From assembly GCA_003254905.1 (NCBI GenBank), contig QANU01067139.1:440315-504314 (forward strand): a stretch of 64,000 bases of DNA, in the 5' to 3' direction. The stretch is from Nissolia schottii (Eukaryota > Streptophyta > Magnoliopsida > Fabales > Fabaceae). The translations under genes and the position numbers were made by a program. Within the stretch, counting starts at the first letter, position 1, and each line of letters starts with the position of its first letter. Shown here piece by piece: positions 39,554 through 55,155 of the stretch. The notes below the pieces were generated by a model, which did no database searches, was not told the DNA's origin, and saw only the letters and a list, made by a program, of their open reading frames with translations.

Positions 39554-42500
39554 ATTTTATTCTTATTTAATTATTATTATTATTGTTGTTGTTGTTGTTG
39601 TTATTTTTTTGAAAGCGTTGAAGAATTTTTGAGTGTGTGCGCAGAAATTGTGAATGGAGATGGGAAATCGTCTCTGCTTTCGCTTGTGAAGGCCTTTGAT
39701 CCTGTTCTTTCTGTTTACGAAGGATTCTGCAATTTGAAGCAGGTTTCAGTTTCTCAATTTCATGCAATTCTTCTTCTTCTTCAGTGAATTTGCTAAGGAA
39801 ATGCAGGACGCAGCAAAAATTGATATTTGAATTTTAATTTCGTCATTTGAATTTGTGTTTTTGACCTGAATTTGGGTGGAAAATTTGAGATGTTGGTTCA
39901 GGTGGATCTCAAGTTGAAAATTTGCCGCGGTTCATCGGTGAGGAAGATTTTGGTTCGGGAAGCGAACGGTTATTCTGCAACTCATGTTGTGGTGGGAACT
40001 GCTCATGGCCTCCACAAAATCCGGTCATATACCTCTGTGGCTAAGTACTGTGCCAAGAAGCTGCCCAAGGAGTGTTGTGTTCTCTCTGTTAACAATGGGA
40101 AAGTTGTGTTCAGGCGTGACGGATCGCCGCCGATTTCTTCGCCTGGCTTGCAAGGTTTTGAATTGTTTTTCTCGGTTTTTAAGTTTTGATTGATGTGAAT
40201 CTCGCAAGCTTTTTGAGTTTTGAATTTTCTTTGTGCAGGGATCGATCGTCGTAACAAAAATGGTTTGCTTGGCTCGATTTACTGGACACTCAGTAAGAGT
40301 ACAAAGGTACTGAGTGATGATAGTGCAGGGATGGATGCTGATAAGGGTACCGGCCGATTTTCTGATCACAGTTTAGCTAAGATTTTGATGGATACTACAG
40401 AATTTTTGAGAAGAGAGAATTGCTCGATTTGTGAACCGGTGCCGCTGGCATTGCCAGACTCCCCTTGCCATCAATCTGTGGAGGAATCTTCCAGTGATGG
40501 TGTTAGCGAGAATTCTTTGGCTATAGTGCCTTTTCAGAGTCAGGCCACTGATGCAGCAGGGCAACCTGAATTGAAACCAGGTTGGCCACTACTACACCGG
40601 AGAATTTTATCAGAAACCCAGTTTCAGGACAGATCATTGGTGCGCGAGATCTCTGTGGTCCGGTGGGCAATGAGTTTGCCCTCTAGAAATCTTTCGTATG
40701 CTGGGGATCAATATCATAAACCAAGCAATTGTGACCAAGGTCAAGATAAATCTGTGGATCTAGATAGCGAAAGTGGTGCTATTGTTCCTGTAGATTTTGA
40801 AATAAGGACTAGTTCTTCACCTGAACGCAATTCAAGAAGCATTCCTATTGAATTGGGGGGCCTTCATGAGAAATACTCATCGACTTGCAGACTGTTCGAG
40901 TACCAAGAACTTGTATCTGCAACGTCAAATTTCTTGCCTGGTATGTTTCATAATGTTAGTTACTGACTGATTTCAATTTATCAAAGACTGTTCTATTTTC
41001 GACATGATTGCCAATATTTTTTTTCAGAAAACTTGATTGGGAAAGGAGGAAGTAGTAAGGTCTATAGAGGCTGCCTTCCTGATGGAAAGGAACTTGCTGT
41101 TAAGATCCTAAAGCCTTCTGATGATGTTTTGAAGGAGTTTCTGCTCGAAATAGAAATCATCACTACCTTGCATCACAAAAACATTATATCTCTTCTTGGG
41201 TTCTGCTTTGAGAGTGGCAATCTTCTTCTGGTCTATGATTTGCTGTCAAGAGGAAGCCTTGAAGAGAACCTTCATGGTACACAAAAATACATTGCTATAA
41301 GCATTTTTCATTTTTCCATGTGGCCTGTTAACTTTCTAAATATTTACTTCTTTCTGTTCCATGCAAAAATAGGGAATAAGAAAAACCCTCTTGTGTTTGG
41401 TTGGACTGAGAGATACAAGGTGGCAATGGGTGTTGCCGAGGCTTTGGATTATCTGCATTGTAAAAATGATCAACCTGTGATCCATCGAGATGTAAAGTCA
41501 TCAAATGTACTATTATCTGAGGATTTTGAACCCAAGGTAGTCACTCATCTTTCGGTTGGTCGACTGTTAGAACTATTTGTGCTTATCGATCCTCATGTTG
41601 TTTTGGTTGATTTTATTCAGCTCTCTGATTTTGGACTTGCTAAATGGGCGTCAACTTCCTCATCACAGATAACCTGCACAGATGTTGCTGGAACCTTTGG
41701 GTTTGTACTTAGAACTCCATCACAAGTGCATTACAATACCATCTATTCTTATCTATACGTAATGTATTTGAAATTTTATTAAATTATTTATTATGTATTA
41801 CACTTGATTATACAGTTACATGGCGCCGGAATACTTCATGTATGGCAAAGTACATGACAAGATAGATGTCTACGCATTCGGCGTTGTGCTCCTTGAGCTT
41901 CTTTCAGGGAGAAAGCCCATAAGTGGTGAATATCCAAAAGGTCAAGAGAGTCTCATTATGTGGGTATGTGTGTCTAATCACATGGTCTGGCATCTTCTAA
42001 TTTACAATTTTCCCCTCCTAAATATATGTACTGTGAAAAAATTTATGGAAAAAAAAAAAACTCTTTTTCAGGCAACTCCGATTCTAAACAGTGGAAAGGT
42101 GATACAACTGTTAGATCCCACTTTGGGTGATAGCTATGATCACGAGGAGATGGAAAGATTGGTCTTAGCCGCTATGCTTTGTATCAGACGTGCTCCAAGA
42201 GCTAGGCCTCAAATGAACCTTGTAAGTGGTCCACATAAAGCAAATTGAGTCCTCCATATTCCATAGATATAAAGATGGAAAGAAAAAAAAGTCATTTGCT
42301 GCATATGGGGGGGTGTTTTTTTCCTCTCTTTTTGTTGGACAGACTCGACTTTGTGTGTTTTTGCTTATCCTAAACCATTTGGTGCCTGAATTCTCATTTG
42401 TTGTCCTGTTGGGCCACAGATTTCTAAGCTACTTCGTGGTGATGCTGATGTAATAAAGTGGGCAAGGCTAGAAATCGCCAAAGAAGCACCGGAAATGCTC

Positions 42501-42662
42501 GATGACGAAGCGTGTCCACCAAGCAACCTGCAGTCACATCTTAATCTTGCACTGCTTGATGTGGAGGATGACTCACTATCCATGTGCAGTGTTGTTGAGC
42601 AGAATGTCTCATTGGAGGACTACTTGAGAGGCCGGTGGAGCCGTTCATCAAGCTTTGACTGA
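39344..42662 (+). CDS. Receptor-like cytoplasmic kinase with N-terminal USP-like domain
   Basis: Probable cytoplasmic Ser/Thr kinase of the RLCK VI group whose N-terminus is a universal-stress-protein (adenine nucleotide alpha hydrolase-like) fold. Exons: 39344-39491, 39645-39742, 39902-40154, 40239-40940, 41028-41276, 41373-41536, 41621-41700, 41816-41963, 42072-42221, 42420-42662; phases agree, 744 residues. The USP-like part starts VVVGVKLDSPSKELLTWALVK and runs to about residue 170. A serine-rich linker follows to about residue 380, then the kinase domain. It has a glycine loop (IGKGGSSKVYRG), the VAIK-type lysine (AVKIL), an RD-type catalytic loop (HRDVKSSNVLL), DFG (SDFGLAKW), APE (MAPEY) and ARPQM near the end. 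All catalytic residues are present, so it should be active. There is no signal peptide or membrane segment. Intron 1 contains a TA microsatellite. Substrates are unknown. Confidence 0.93.
39515..39548. repeat. TA microsatellite in kinase intron 1
   Basis: An uninterrupted TA run, followed after about 20 bases by TTA and TTG trinucleotide runs (about 39568-39602). Likely polymorphic. It lies between donor 39492 and acceptor 39644, so the coding frame is unaffected. Confidence 0.95.
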
Positions 42663-43288
42663 GCAAAAAGTACTAGCGAAGTTGCTAGAAGAAGCTCGGT
42701 TCATTTTTGTTATTTTTTTTATCTTAATCTACGGGTAGATAAAATTTTCTTGTGCCTCATCTATGGGGTTTTATTCAAGGGGGTTTTAGGATGAGAGGTT
42801 GTTTGTGTGTGCCCTCCTCCTTTCCCTTAATAATTGAGGACTACACCTTATAATTTGTGGGGTGAGTTTCCCTTTTTTTTTTCTTTTTTTCATTTTTCAT
42901 CTTACAATGGTGATAGTTTTAGTCCTCGATCTCAATTCGATCGAGTTTTGCAAACTTTTGTTTTGGATAAGGATGAAAACAAGTTGTATTTTAGAGCATA
43001 AGGATGATTTCTCTGCATTTGAATAAAGCTATAGTATATCTGTTGCCAACAAGTTTCTCACAATTACGAGTATCGGGTTCAATTATACAACCATGTTTGC
43101 CTTATGAATTACTTTTGTCAGCTGAAATATGTTGGGCTCCACCAAAATATATTGGAAACGGAAATGGCCAAATGGGTGAATTTTAGGAAACCCTCCTTGA
43201 AGTCAATTGGAAGTTGAAACTCTGCAAGCACAAAACACTAACATGTTCTGCATTGCTATGTGCTTATAATGTGACTGCCGGGGTTTTA
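42663..43288. other. Kinase 3' flank
   Basis: T-rich sequence following the stop codon, probably 3'-UTR for the first 200-300 bases. It is then ordinary AT-rich DNA up to the suspected left end of a large MULE. No other feature is seen. Confidence 0.5.
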
Positions 43289-43859
43289 ACATTCATATGG
43301 GGGTGAAAAAGGAGTTTTTTCAAAATATGTAACGGGTAAAAATTTTACATTTATTGGGCAAAATTCTAAAATTGCCAATTTTAAAAATTAAAAAATTTCA
43401 AAAAAAGAAGTCAGTACTGTTCTGAAATCGCTGGAAAGGATGATGATTTCAAGTTGGGCAGAGTCGAATCTTGAGACAGTGATAGGGATCAACGGCGATT
43501 TCAAACCTTGACCCTGATCACTTCAGTTCCCAATGCATTTTGTTTGTGAACGTGAAGGAGCTTCCCAGTACATTTGTGTGTGAACTTGAAGGAGAGGTGA
43601 AGCCATAGCCATGAATTTTCTCCTATAATATACACTTTTTCATCCGTCCATGTAATCTATTCCTTCACAATTTATCTACAAATTATAAAAAGCAATTCGA
43701 AGAAACAATAATGTTAACAATTCATCTATGTTTTTAGTTAAAAATAGTGTTAGAATGGTGAGGCCTCCTTGTTACACATCTTAGAAAAAATATTTAAAAA
43801 TAATCGCATTTATATTTATATTATATTTTATTCATGTTTATATTCATACATATCCATTA

Positions 43860-45311
43860 GGGTTAATTAAGTTTTTAGCCCCTGTAACATTAGAAAGTTT
43901 GATTTTAGTTTCTCAGTAAAAGTTTTAGTCCCTGAAAAATTTGAAAGTTTGATTTTGGTCTCTGTGGATGATTGCGGTTGACGGTGATGACGTGTCAGTT
44001 AACATCGCTGATGCGGCGTCCCACATTGACTCGCCACGTGGCATAATCGTGAATTTAAAATTCTAACACATGACCCGACCCAATGACTCATGATCCGACC
44101 CGATTACTTTTAAAATTAAAAAATAAAAAAAAATTAGCTTCTCTCCACCCATGGCACACCCACCCTCCTCTTCGCCGTATCAAGAAGTTCATCACCACAA
44201 AGCCTGACCGCCGCCCCCACCACCGCAACCTCCTCCTCCTCTCTTCCTACTTCCATCGCCTCTCCTGTTCCTCTTCCTCAACCTCAACCTCTCCTCTCTC
44301 TTCTTCCACTCCTCTTCACTTGAAAGGTTAAACACACAGAGATTAAAATCCATTGCTTCGAATCGTCCCCCACAAGAAACAACACAAACGAAAGTAAAAA
44401 TAAAATGAACAGAGCAAAAAGGTCACCAGAAAATAAGCACTGAAACTGAGACTTCCAGTAACAAAAACACTCACTGATAAGCCATAGCTAGAAATAGTGA
44501 GCACTGCAAGGCTCATCCAATGGTCGCTGTAACCTGAAGCGTCATCGCAAACTTATGGCGGTGGCAGCGACGGCTGTGGAGACAACAGCTGCGGCGAAGA
44601 ACCCTCCAAATCGGAGCGCAGCAAGCTTATCAAAACCGCAATGCCATCGCTCTGCTGGCTGGAGCCAACGACCTTGGTCATCGTGACGCCCCTGAGAGGC
44701 TCCTTCCTCTTCACAACCTTAAACACACAGAGAAATCCAGTGCGCTCGCCGCTCCCTCCTCTCCTCCCACGGTGTCTACATCGTCGACGGTGACCTTAAC
44801 GACGCCAAGCTCCTTCCCAAGCTCTTCGATGTCGTCGTCTTCACCTACGCCATGCACCTCGCTGCCCAGGCTGGGGTCTGCTATGCCATGGAGAATCCTC
44901 ACTCCTACGTCCACAGCAACATCGCCGACCCCCAGCCCGCCATCGTCTGGGCCTCTTCCAACTCTGTCTACGGACGACAAAGAGCGACAGCCATGGGTCA
45001 AATTGGGGATTTAGACGGATGAAGATTGGGGATTTCAGATTTGGGGGATTTAGGTTTTTTTTTAAAAAATAAAAATAAACCGGGTCGGGTCAGACCGGGT
45101 CATGGGTCAAGCAAAAAAAACCGGGTTATGCCACGTGGCGAGTCCACGTGGGACGCCACATCAGCAACGTTAACTGACACATCATCACCGTCAACCCCAA
45201 ACATCCACAGGGACCAAAATCAAACTTTCAAATTTTATAGGGACTAAAACTTTTACTGAGGGACTAAAATCAAACTTTTTTGTTTTACAGGGACTATAAA
45301 CTTAATTAACC
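43860..45311. mobile_element. Pack-MULE with captured epimerase fragment, perfect 9-bp TSD
   Basis: TATCCATTA occurs directly outside both ends (43851-43859 and 45312-45320), a perfect 9-bp duplication. The element starts GGGTTAATTAAG and ends CTTAATTAACC, with TIRs of about 190 bp (to roughly 44045 and from roughly 45120) sharing CCACGTGGC and GACGTGTCAGTTAAC-type blocks. The interior is GC-rich compared with its flanks. It holds a UDP-glucuronate 4-epimerase fragment plus other exon-like GC-rich text that I cannot assign (44140-44330 and 44540-44700). No transposase is present. The clean duplication and little-decayed ends suggest a fairly recent insertion. Confidence 0.9.
44741..44978 (+). 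pseudogene. Captured UDP-glucuronate 4-epimerase (GAE) gene fragment
   Basis: One frame reads through GAE-family sequence: a helix ending SLLSSHGVYIVDGDLNDAK, then LFDVVVFTYAMHLAAQAGV, then YAMENPHSYVHSNIA, then QPAIVWASSNSVYG. In the intact family about a dozen residues lie between the SNIA and QPAIVWASS blocks; these are missing here. The N-terminal membrane anchor, the glycine-rich NAD motif and the catalytic YxxxK region are also absent. It is therefore a captured, internally deleted fragment inside the Pack-MULE and not a gene. GAE enzymes make UDP-galacturonate for pectin in the Golgi; this fragment cannot. Confidence 0.82.
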
Positions 45312-45507
45312 TATCCATTATGGTTATGTTATATTTTATTGTTTATTTTTTTCAAGTATTTTGTTAAAAAGTGAGACACAAAGTATGTTCTACATTTGTT
45401 TTAACTATGTCATTAAATAGTGAGACACAAAGTATAATTACTTTGACGATTACAAAAATTTATTCATAAGTATCTATTGTATGTTTTTTAATGTTAATTT
45501 TATTATC

Positions 45508-47635
45508 ACAGTATGTGCATCCGTTGCGAACTAGACACGTGATTATTGAGCCACCAAATCCCCTTATAGGACCGTATGTAGAAAATGCCAGTTTGTTACA
45601 GGCGGATTTGTTACCTCAAGTTGGAGTGAACCAAGCACTTATTACTGCACTTGTTGAGCGATGAAGGCTAGAGACCCATACAGTTCATTTACCACATGAC
45701 GAGTGTGCGGTCACATTGGAAGATGTGACAATGTTATTTAGGATTCATAGTAATGGTGTAACCTTAATCGCACCTGAGGTAATATTCATCGGACCATCTT
45801 ATAAATTTGTGTTAGGAAGCTCTTGGAAAAACACTTGTTCCCACTGATATAAAGGGATCTTTCATCTCTTCAATATGGTTCAACGATAATTTTAGCCCCG
45901 CTATTCGCGACGACATTGATGAACATGACATGCAACAGATAGTACAATGACATGCCCACAGATATATATTGCTGTTGATTGACAATTTTTTGTTTTGTGA
46001 CAAGCATTGTAATTGGGTCCATGTGAAGTACTTGGTGATCCTTCGAGATTTGGACGTCATTGGATCGTATAGTTGGGGTTCAGGTGTCTTTGTTGTACTT
46101 TATAGACCTTTATGTCGTGTTGTACATGCCACATGTAAAGGAATCAGTGGTTGCATGATACTCCTTCAAACGTGGGCATTCTGTAAATTTCCTAAACTTG
46201 CTCCCCCACTTCATGACCCAGACCAGTCCCAATTTTCCCTTGCGTCAAGATAAAAGTTTATTTGCATGACAATAAGGATATTTAAAATTATTTTAATATA
46301 TCTTTTTTTTATATTATCGATTTAATTAATATTATAATTTGCAGATGGGCTGGTCATATGTATGTTGCTAATTCCATCCTGGTAAGATCAAAGAAATAAG
46401 AACTATCATAGATGATATGAAACCATATGAGGTAACGAATTAAAATATATAAACAATTGTGCTAATATTTGTATCTAATTTATTATTTTTATGCAGTTTA
46501 TATGGCAATCATATCAACAACCGCAGGTTGCTGCAGTCATCCCAATAGACATGAAGAATAAACGATCTATGTGGCCAGTAGTATGTCTACTCATTTGCTT
46601 TGGATTGTTGAGTGACATGCAACTGACCACGTGTTGTAGCAATTTGGTCTTGTTTAGACGGTGCCTGTTGGGACTAACTACAATATTATGGGTCACACAC
46701 ATAATTATGATATGAGAAAAAATATGAGAACTAGCATTGATGAATAAGGTGCAAAGGCATTATCAGTGGATTCAGAGGTGGGTCAATCGCGTGGCACTGG
46801 TCACCAAGCAGATTATAACTTATAAACCCACCATGCGGTATTGGCATTGATATATGGAAAATGACTAAAGATTTCTTAAGCTAATACACGATCATCAACA
46901 ACTATCTAATGCTTGGGAGGCACACTTTCCCTTGCCGCCGCATAGTAATGTAACTCCACCACATGAATTTGGTGATGTGCCCCCGCAAGGTTTCTATGCA
47001 TCAGGCTTCCCGCGGGATTTCTTTGCTTAGCCACCTCTCTAACATGGTTTGTTTGCTCCGTCTCCCCAACATGGTATATTTTCTTTGTAGCCCCCTTGTC
47101 ACCGCACCAAGATTATGTCCCAGACCTGCCATTGCAACAGAACTTTAACACTCAATTGTCGACTTGGTTAGGTGAACAATACGATGATTTTCCATCTTGG
47201 GTCATGGCTCAACAATTACAACAAATTGATGAGAACTTTGAGTTGTTGAACCTTGGCCCCTCTTTATCTCAACCTCCTCTGAATGAAGCTCCTGATTATA
47301 AAGTGACTCCATCTCCATACAGACCTGGCACACAATCTTTTCTTGTTGGTGAAGGGTGTAGTGGCAAACAGTCATATACTAGGAGGTCTTTCCATGTAGG
47401 ATCTTCTTCAAGATATAGTGAGTCATGTGTACAATCACCAAGAATATCTATTGACATGGATTATCGTGTAGCCATGCACAAAGGTTTTTCTGAGCCGTCA
47501 GATTGTGGCATTGGAGTTAGGGTGCAACTCCAAGCCATTCGTCGTCTAGCACTGGTGGAAGGGGGAACATTTTTACGAGGGGGTGCAAGGAGTGTAGAGA
47601 AGAGTGCAACAAATGACGGGATGTTGAGGTAATAA
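45508..47635 (+). pseudogene. Plant-mobile-domain (PMD/MAIN-like) transposon protein, degraded
   Basis: Reading across frames, the text follows the PMD family: HVIIEPPNP, then VNQALITALVER followed by a TGA where the family has tryptophan, then LETHTVHLPHDECAVTLEDV. Further on come HVKYLVILRDLDVIGSYSWGS and MILLQTWAF (45969-46253), MKPYE and FIWQSYQQPQVAAVIP (about 46410-46560), and a proline/serine-rich tail (47096-47632). Several stops and frame changes break it. PMD proteins are found as host genes (MAIN, MAIL1) and inside MULE and Ty3 elements. The adjacent mudrA-type pseudogene shows that this one is transposon-borne. Confidence 0.75.
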
Positions 47636-48026
47636 TGAGAGAGCTAGTAGCAACGGTGCAATTATAGGCAGATGTCACATGAATGCTCCTACACAGTTGA
47701 GATCGATAAAAACAATAAGGTCACCCAACAAATACACCCCTAAATAGGAACCTAGGAACATTGGCGACATAAATGTAAATAGACGATGATATGTATTATT
47801 TATAATTGTTTGAATGAACTTATATGTATTGTTTATAATTGTGCTTGAACTTTTGCATATAAAAGATTTCTACTTTTACATTAATGTGTTTTAAGACTAA
47901 TGACTTGGCCTCACACCACTATGTGGACAATGAGTAATATTGTGATCTAAGTCACGACAAAGTTTACAATATCTTGGTCGTCGACCCTATCTTGAATCTA
48001 TTTCCTTATGACATAAGCTTTGTTGT

Positions 48027-49964
48027 TGTGACGACCCTTAAAAAAAATGGCCACGTCTCGATTGGGACGCTTCAACATCTTGCGCTAGTGACAGATTGTG
48101 TCTTGCCCGAGATAACACCGAACTCAACTCCGTGTTTTTTCTTTGGATTCGCATTTTTGGGGGGCCGACCTGCTCCTCTGGTCATCCCTTCTCTTATAAA
48201 TAAAGCTCTCCTCCTTCATTCCAATTTACTCAGAGCTTCAGACTCTTCTACTCTCTTAGAATGAGTTTCTGCTTAGTTTTCTTCTCTCCCTCTTGTGAAG
48301 ATACAAAGTCTTCACCTAGGTAGGTAGCTAATCCTTTTTAGGATGGCCTAGGGTAGTAGGCCCCGGCACCGCCACCGTGTTGGTGGTGGCCCACGGTAGT
48401 CCACAGGACGTCATGGCGATGCTGGAATGCCGTAGCGATGCCAGATCGCTACCGCGGGACCTGCCAGTTAAAAGATTTCTTTATGGGTTTCTGATGGTGG
48501 TTTTGTTGGCTTTCAAGGTGCTAACGCCACACCGCTTGGAGCCCCCAATGCCAACATTACTCCTTTTCAAGACATTCCAGGTGAGTGGCGATCCCGGTGC
48601 GTCAAGGGTCCCACCTTGGTGGTCCATTAATAGAGTCAGTTGTGTCATAACATGCTAGTAGTTATTTAGTTATTCATATACATGTTCAGTAGATGTCATG
48701 CTTATGTGGTATATTATATGTCATGTGTTTACGCTTATGTCATGCTATGATATGATATGCTATGTCATGCTATGTTAGGACAGAGAACTAGACCCTTAGA
48801 CGTTATATCCCTTAAAAATGCTTGGTTAGGCTTATACATAAAACTTTAAATAAAGACTCCAGTTAAGGCATGGACCCTATCAAGGGACAGGTTCTAGCTA
48901 AGGCAATACTTGGTACTTAAGATGTCTGTTTGTGATGCACCTCTTTTACTTGGGAATCTTGTCTTAAGCGTGAGACTTTAGTCCTTGAGTTCAGACTAAT
49001 AAACAAGTTTACCTAAGTAGGACACACTTGTCATAATCAGTAGCCTTAGGCCCTAACAACATGGGTAATCAAAGAAAACTCCCTAAAAGACTTCACGAAC
49101 AGTAGATTCTAGGGTAGACAATCTAGAACAGTACGAAGTCCTATGACCTCGTTGCCCACACCCAGCACTAGATAGATATGAGCGCAAGGCTCCTCAGATA
49201 TGACATGCGTGCTATGCCAGACCCCTGAGCGCAAGGCTCCTCAGACTTAGGGTATGCCTACCCTCACTGATATCCAGGTTGCATGCGTACCGGAACCACC
49301 CAGATTTATCCTTGTGAAGTGAGGTCGAGCTGCGGCTCCCTTGAATTGTGCTCCTCCACCAGGGATGTAGGCATACGTACAATTTTACTTTCCAGTTATT
49401 AGCGCAATTTATCTAGTTATTCAGTACATTCAGTTTTTTTAGTTATTTCAGTTATTAAGTTCCTTTCATTATATGTTTTAATTGTCATACTTGTTCCTTC
49501 AGTATACATGTATGCATCTATATGCTATTATATGCAGTATATGCTATTTGAGTGGTACCAAGGTACCTACCACTGAGTTGACAGCTCACCTCTCTGTCGA
49601 TAACATTTTCAGATTCGGCTGAGGATAGTGAGAATAGTCTCCTCATCTAGTGAGCAAGGATTTTAGACGTCAGTGGTAAGCTCCGCTTTGCAGTGAGGAC
49701 TACCCGAGTGGTTACAGTTATGCTTCAGACACGTAGAGCAAGGTCCTTATTTAGTATTCGTGTGATTCATTTCAGTCATAACATTATGTAAACTCAGTAT
49801 TTATTTCAGATCAATTATTTGAATAGTCATGTTATAAATATATTTTATACATAAAGTTATTTATTTACCATTATGAGCATTTCATGCATGGTTAGTATCC
49901 CACGTTAGAGCTTTCGTAGGGCAGTTGCCCTATGTGCGGTCACGTCCTAAGTTAGGGCGTGACA
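48027..49964 (+). mobile_element. Solo LTR (Ty3-type), perfect 5-bp TSD
   Basis: Begins TGTGACGACCC and ends GGGCGTGACA, so it has the TG...CA ends of an LTR. GTTGT flanks both sides exactly (48022-48026, 49965-49969). Length is 1938 bp, with no gag/pol coding. A TATAAATAAAG promoter-like motif lies at about 48195, and a 20-bp word (TGAGCGCAAGGCTCCTCAGA) repeats at 49189 and 49226. The structure fits unequal recombination between the LTRs of a former full element. Assignment to Ty3 rather than Ty1 rests on resemblance of the ends and is inference. Confidence 0.85.
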
Positions 49965-50997
49965 GTTGTGCCGCCGTAATCTTTCATATCGACGACTGTA
50001 CTGTTCTATTGTGTTCGAATAACCTATAAAAGAAATACAAGTACTCAATTATGATGAAATAAACAAGTATATGGATAAATGAAAACAAAAGTACTAAAAA
50101 ATGTAACTTTCCAATACTCTTCACAAGTTTTTCTATGAACTTCACCTTGAAGTATCTTGCGAAATTCTACGCAATGTGTCAAGTGCAATAGATGTGGTAT
50201 ACCCACTTACCACCCATATGTCGTACTACTGACTTTATTGACTCATGCTAATCAAATATCAACCCAATTTGACGACCTTCTGGTAACACTTGGCGCAGGA
50301 GTCTCAAGAAAATATACTAAGCATCTTTTGTTTCACCCTCGACAATTGCAAAGTCAATGGGAAAATTATTTTGATTGTCATCTTGTGTTGATGCATCAAC
50401 AGAACACCATTGTATTGTCCATACAAGTGTGTTTCATCCACTGGGATCATAGGTTTGCAGTAGTTGAATGCGTTAATGTAAGGCCAAAACCCCAAAACGT
50501 ACATAAAAATGTTATAGCATTTGTCCTAACAGATCCATCGACATTGTAAGCATCAACATTATCCACTTCATATGGGAACGAATTATCCAAATGATTTAAT
50601 GCAATTAACCAATATTGCAAGTCATTGCACGACTGTTCACAATTGTCGTAAACTTGTGCAATAGCCTTTTGCTTTGTAAACCAAACCTTTCTATATGATG
50701 GCCAATATCCTTCGCGGTCCATAACATTTACTTCAAATGAATTTTATTGGCACTGTTGGCTTCGCCCTTATCTGCGCCAATATTATGTCAGCAAGCTTGA
50801 AAGAAGCCAACTTCGAGTGGTCTTGGATAAGCTGCGAAGCAAGGCAAGTATGAGGTCGTTGTACTTTGTGACCTCCCAAAAGCAACTTTTTTTTTGTTTC
50901 AATGTAGCACTAATAAGCCATTGACATCATTGGCCAAAATTCTTGCATTTGCAAAAGTATGTCGCCGGTTCTGACTCTTTGATTTTTTAATCCACCA

Positions 50998-53569
<2,572 letters not shown>

Positions 53570-53761
53570 AACCACAATGCACATGCAATGGTTTGCAACG
53601 GCTTCTTTAACTGCTTCCTTATCATTGAAATACTTCCCTATGTAGACATCACCACATCCAAGTCTCCAAACTCAGATGCACGCATTTCTTCAACATCAAA
53701 TGTGTGTAAATCATCCGATTGTTGGTCTCCTTCATCATCTATAAAATTTAATAAACCTAAA

Positions 53762-54220
53762 AATAGAAAATTAATTATATAACAATTTAAGTGAACTTAC
53801 ATTTATTTATTAAACAATAAGTATATAAAAATTTAAATCTACTTAAGGAATTTAATTATGATTTAATTTACTAAGAAAATAAATTATAATTACTAAACAA
53901 ATTTGCAATTCTAATACACAATATCCTCTTAACGAGGCAAGTGTAGAGCATACTTTGCATTTCTGTTAATTATTGGACATCGGGATAAAAAATAGAAAAT
54001 TAATTATATAGTAGTTTAAGTGAACTTACGTTTATTTATTAAATAGTGACTATATAATAATTTAAATCTACTTAAGGAATTTAATTTTTATTTAATTTAC
54101 TAAGCAAATAAACTATAATTACTAGTGAACAAATTTGGAGTTACGATACACAAGATCCTTTTAACGAGGTGAGTGTATAGCATCCGTTTTATATCTGTTA
54201 ATCTTTTATAATTATTAAAT
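53762..54220. repeat. Tandem duplication, about 229-bp period
   Basis: AATAGAAAATTAATTATATA starts at 53762 and again at 53991. The following ~200 bases match with scattered differences (for example CTTAAGGAATTTAATT, TTTAACGAGG). The unit contains AAGTGAACTTAC, a splice-donor-like sequence on the minus strand, so an exon-intron junction of the transposase gene may have been duplicated. Confidence 0.8.
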
Positions 54221-55155
54221 AATTAATTCAAAGTTATAATAATTGAAAATTAAGATAATCAAATTTTATTACAATGTGAATAATAAGAGTACCTGAATCG
54301 TCGTCAGTTCTATTGCTTTTAGAAATGTCACTTTCATGCTCACTCTAGCTTGCATCATCATCTTCATCTGCAAACATCTTATCATCTGACAACTCTAGTG
54401 TAGCATCTTGCTGGTACACTTTGTTCGAATTCGGACCAAAATTTAAATCAACATTAGGAGCAACCTCCTCAATTTTCACAAACCACTGAGATGTGTCTTA
54501 TAATTTTCGTATAAACAAAACATTTGCTACACTTTGAGGTCATTCGATATCGTAACAGGTCGATGTTTAATCAACACATTCATGAAATGCACTAGTGCCT
54601 TATATCTTATTATTGATATGCTCTTTTGAAAATGAGAAAAAATTGCACCACACAAATCTGTGAATGACATAGGCAGCCAAATTATAATAAACTCTGCGTT
54701 ATTTTCACTAATAAACTCAACACCCTAAATATTGGACTTTTCCACAAAACCATTATAACAAAAAAATGCAACAACACCTTTCATACTCATGTTAACATGT
54801 ACCGAAAATAAACACAGCCTAGAGAAGAGAATGAGAAGAAATGGAAAAGAGGTGAAGAGGTGAATCTTCGAATGGTGTGTAATTTTTCTACACAGCCTGA
54901 TATTTATAGAAACTATTTCCCTCATTACCCTACTTTTAATTTTTTATATTCGACAGGTACTAAAATTGCCACCTGATTCGGCGATGTCAGTCACCGGTCC
55001 TACCGATGAGTAACTTTATGGCAGGTGCTTGAAATCGTTAACTACTCCAGCGATTTCAGGCACCTGCCTGCAACAATATATATACATATATCTGTGTGTG
55101 TGTGTGTGTTAAAGGTTTGAATTGACGATTTTAGTACCTCCGCTCATATGAATGT

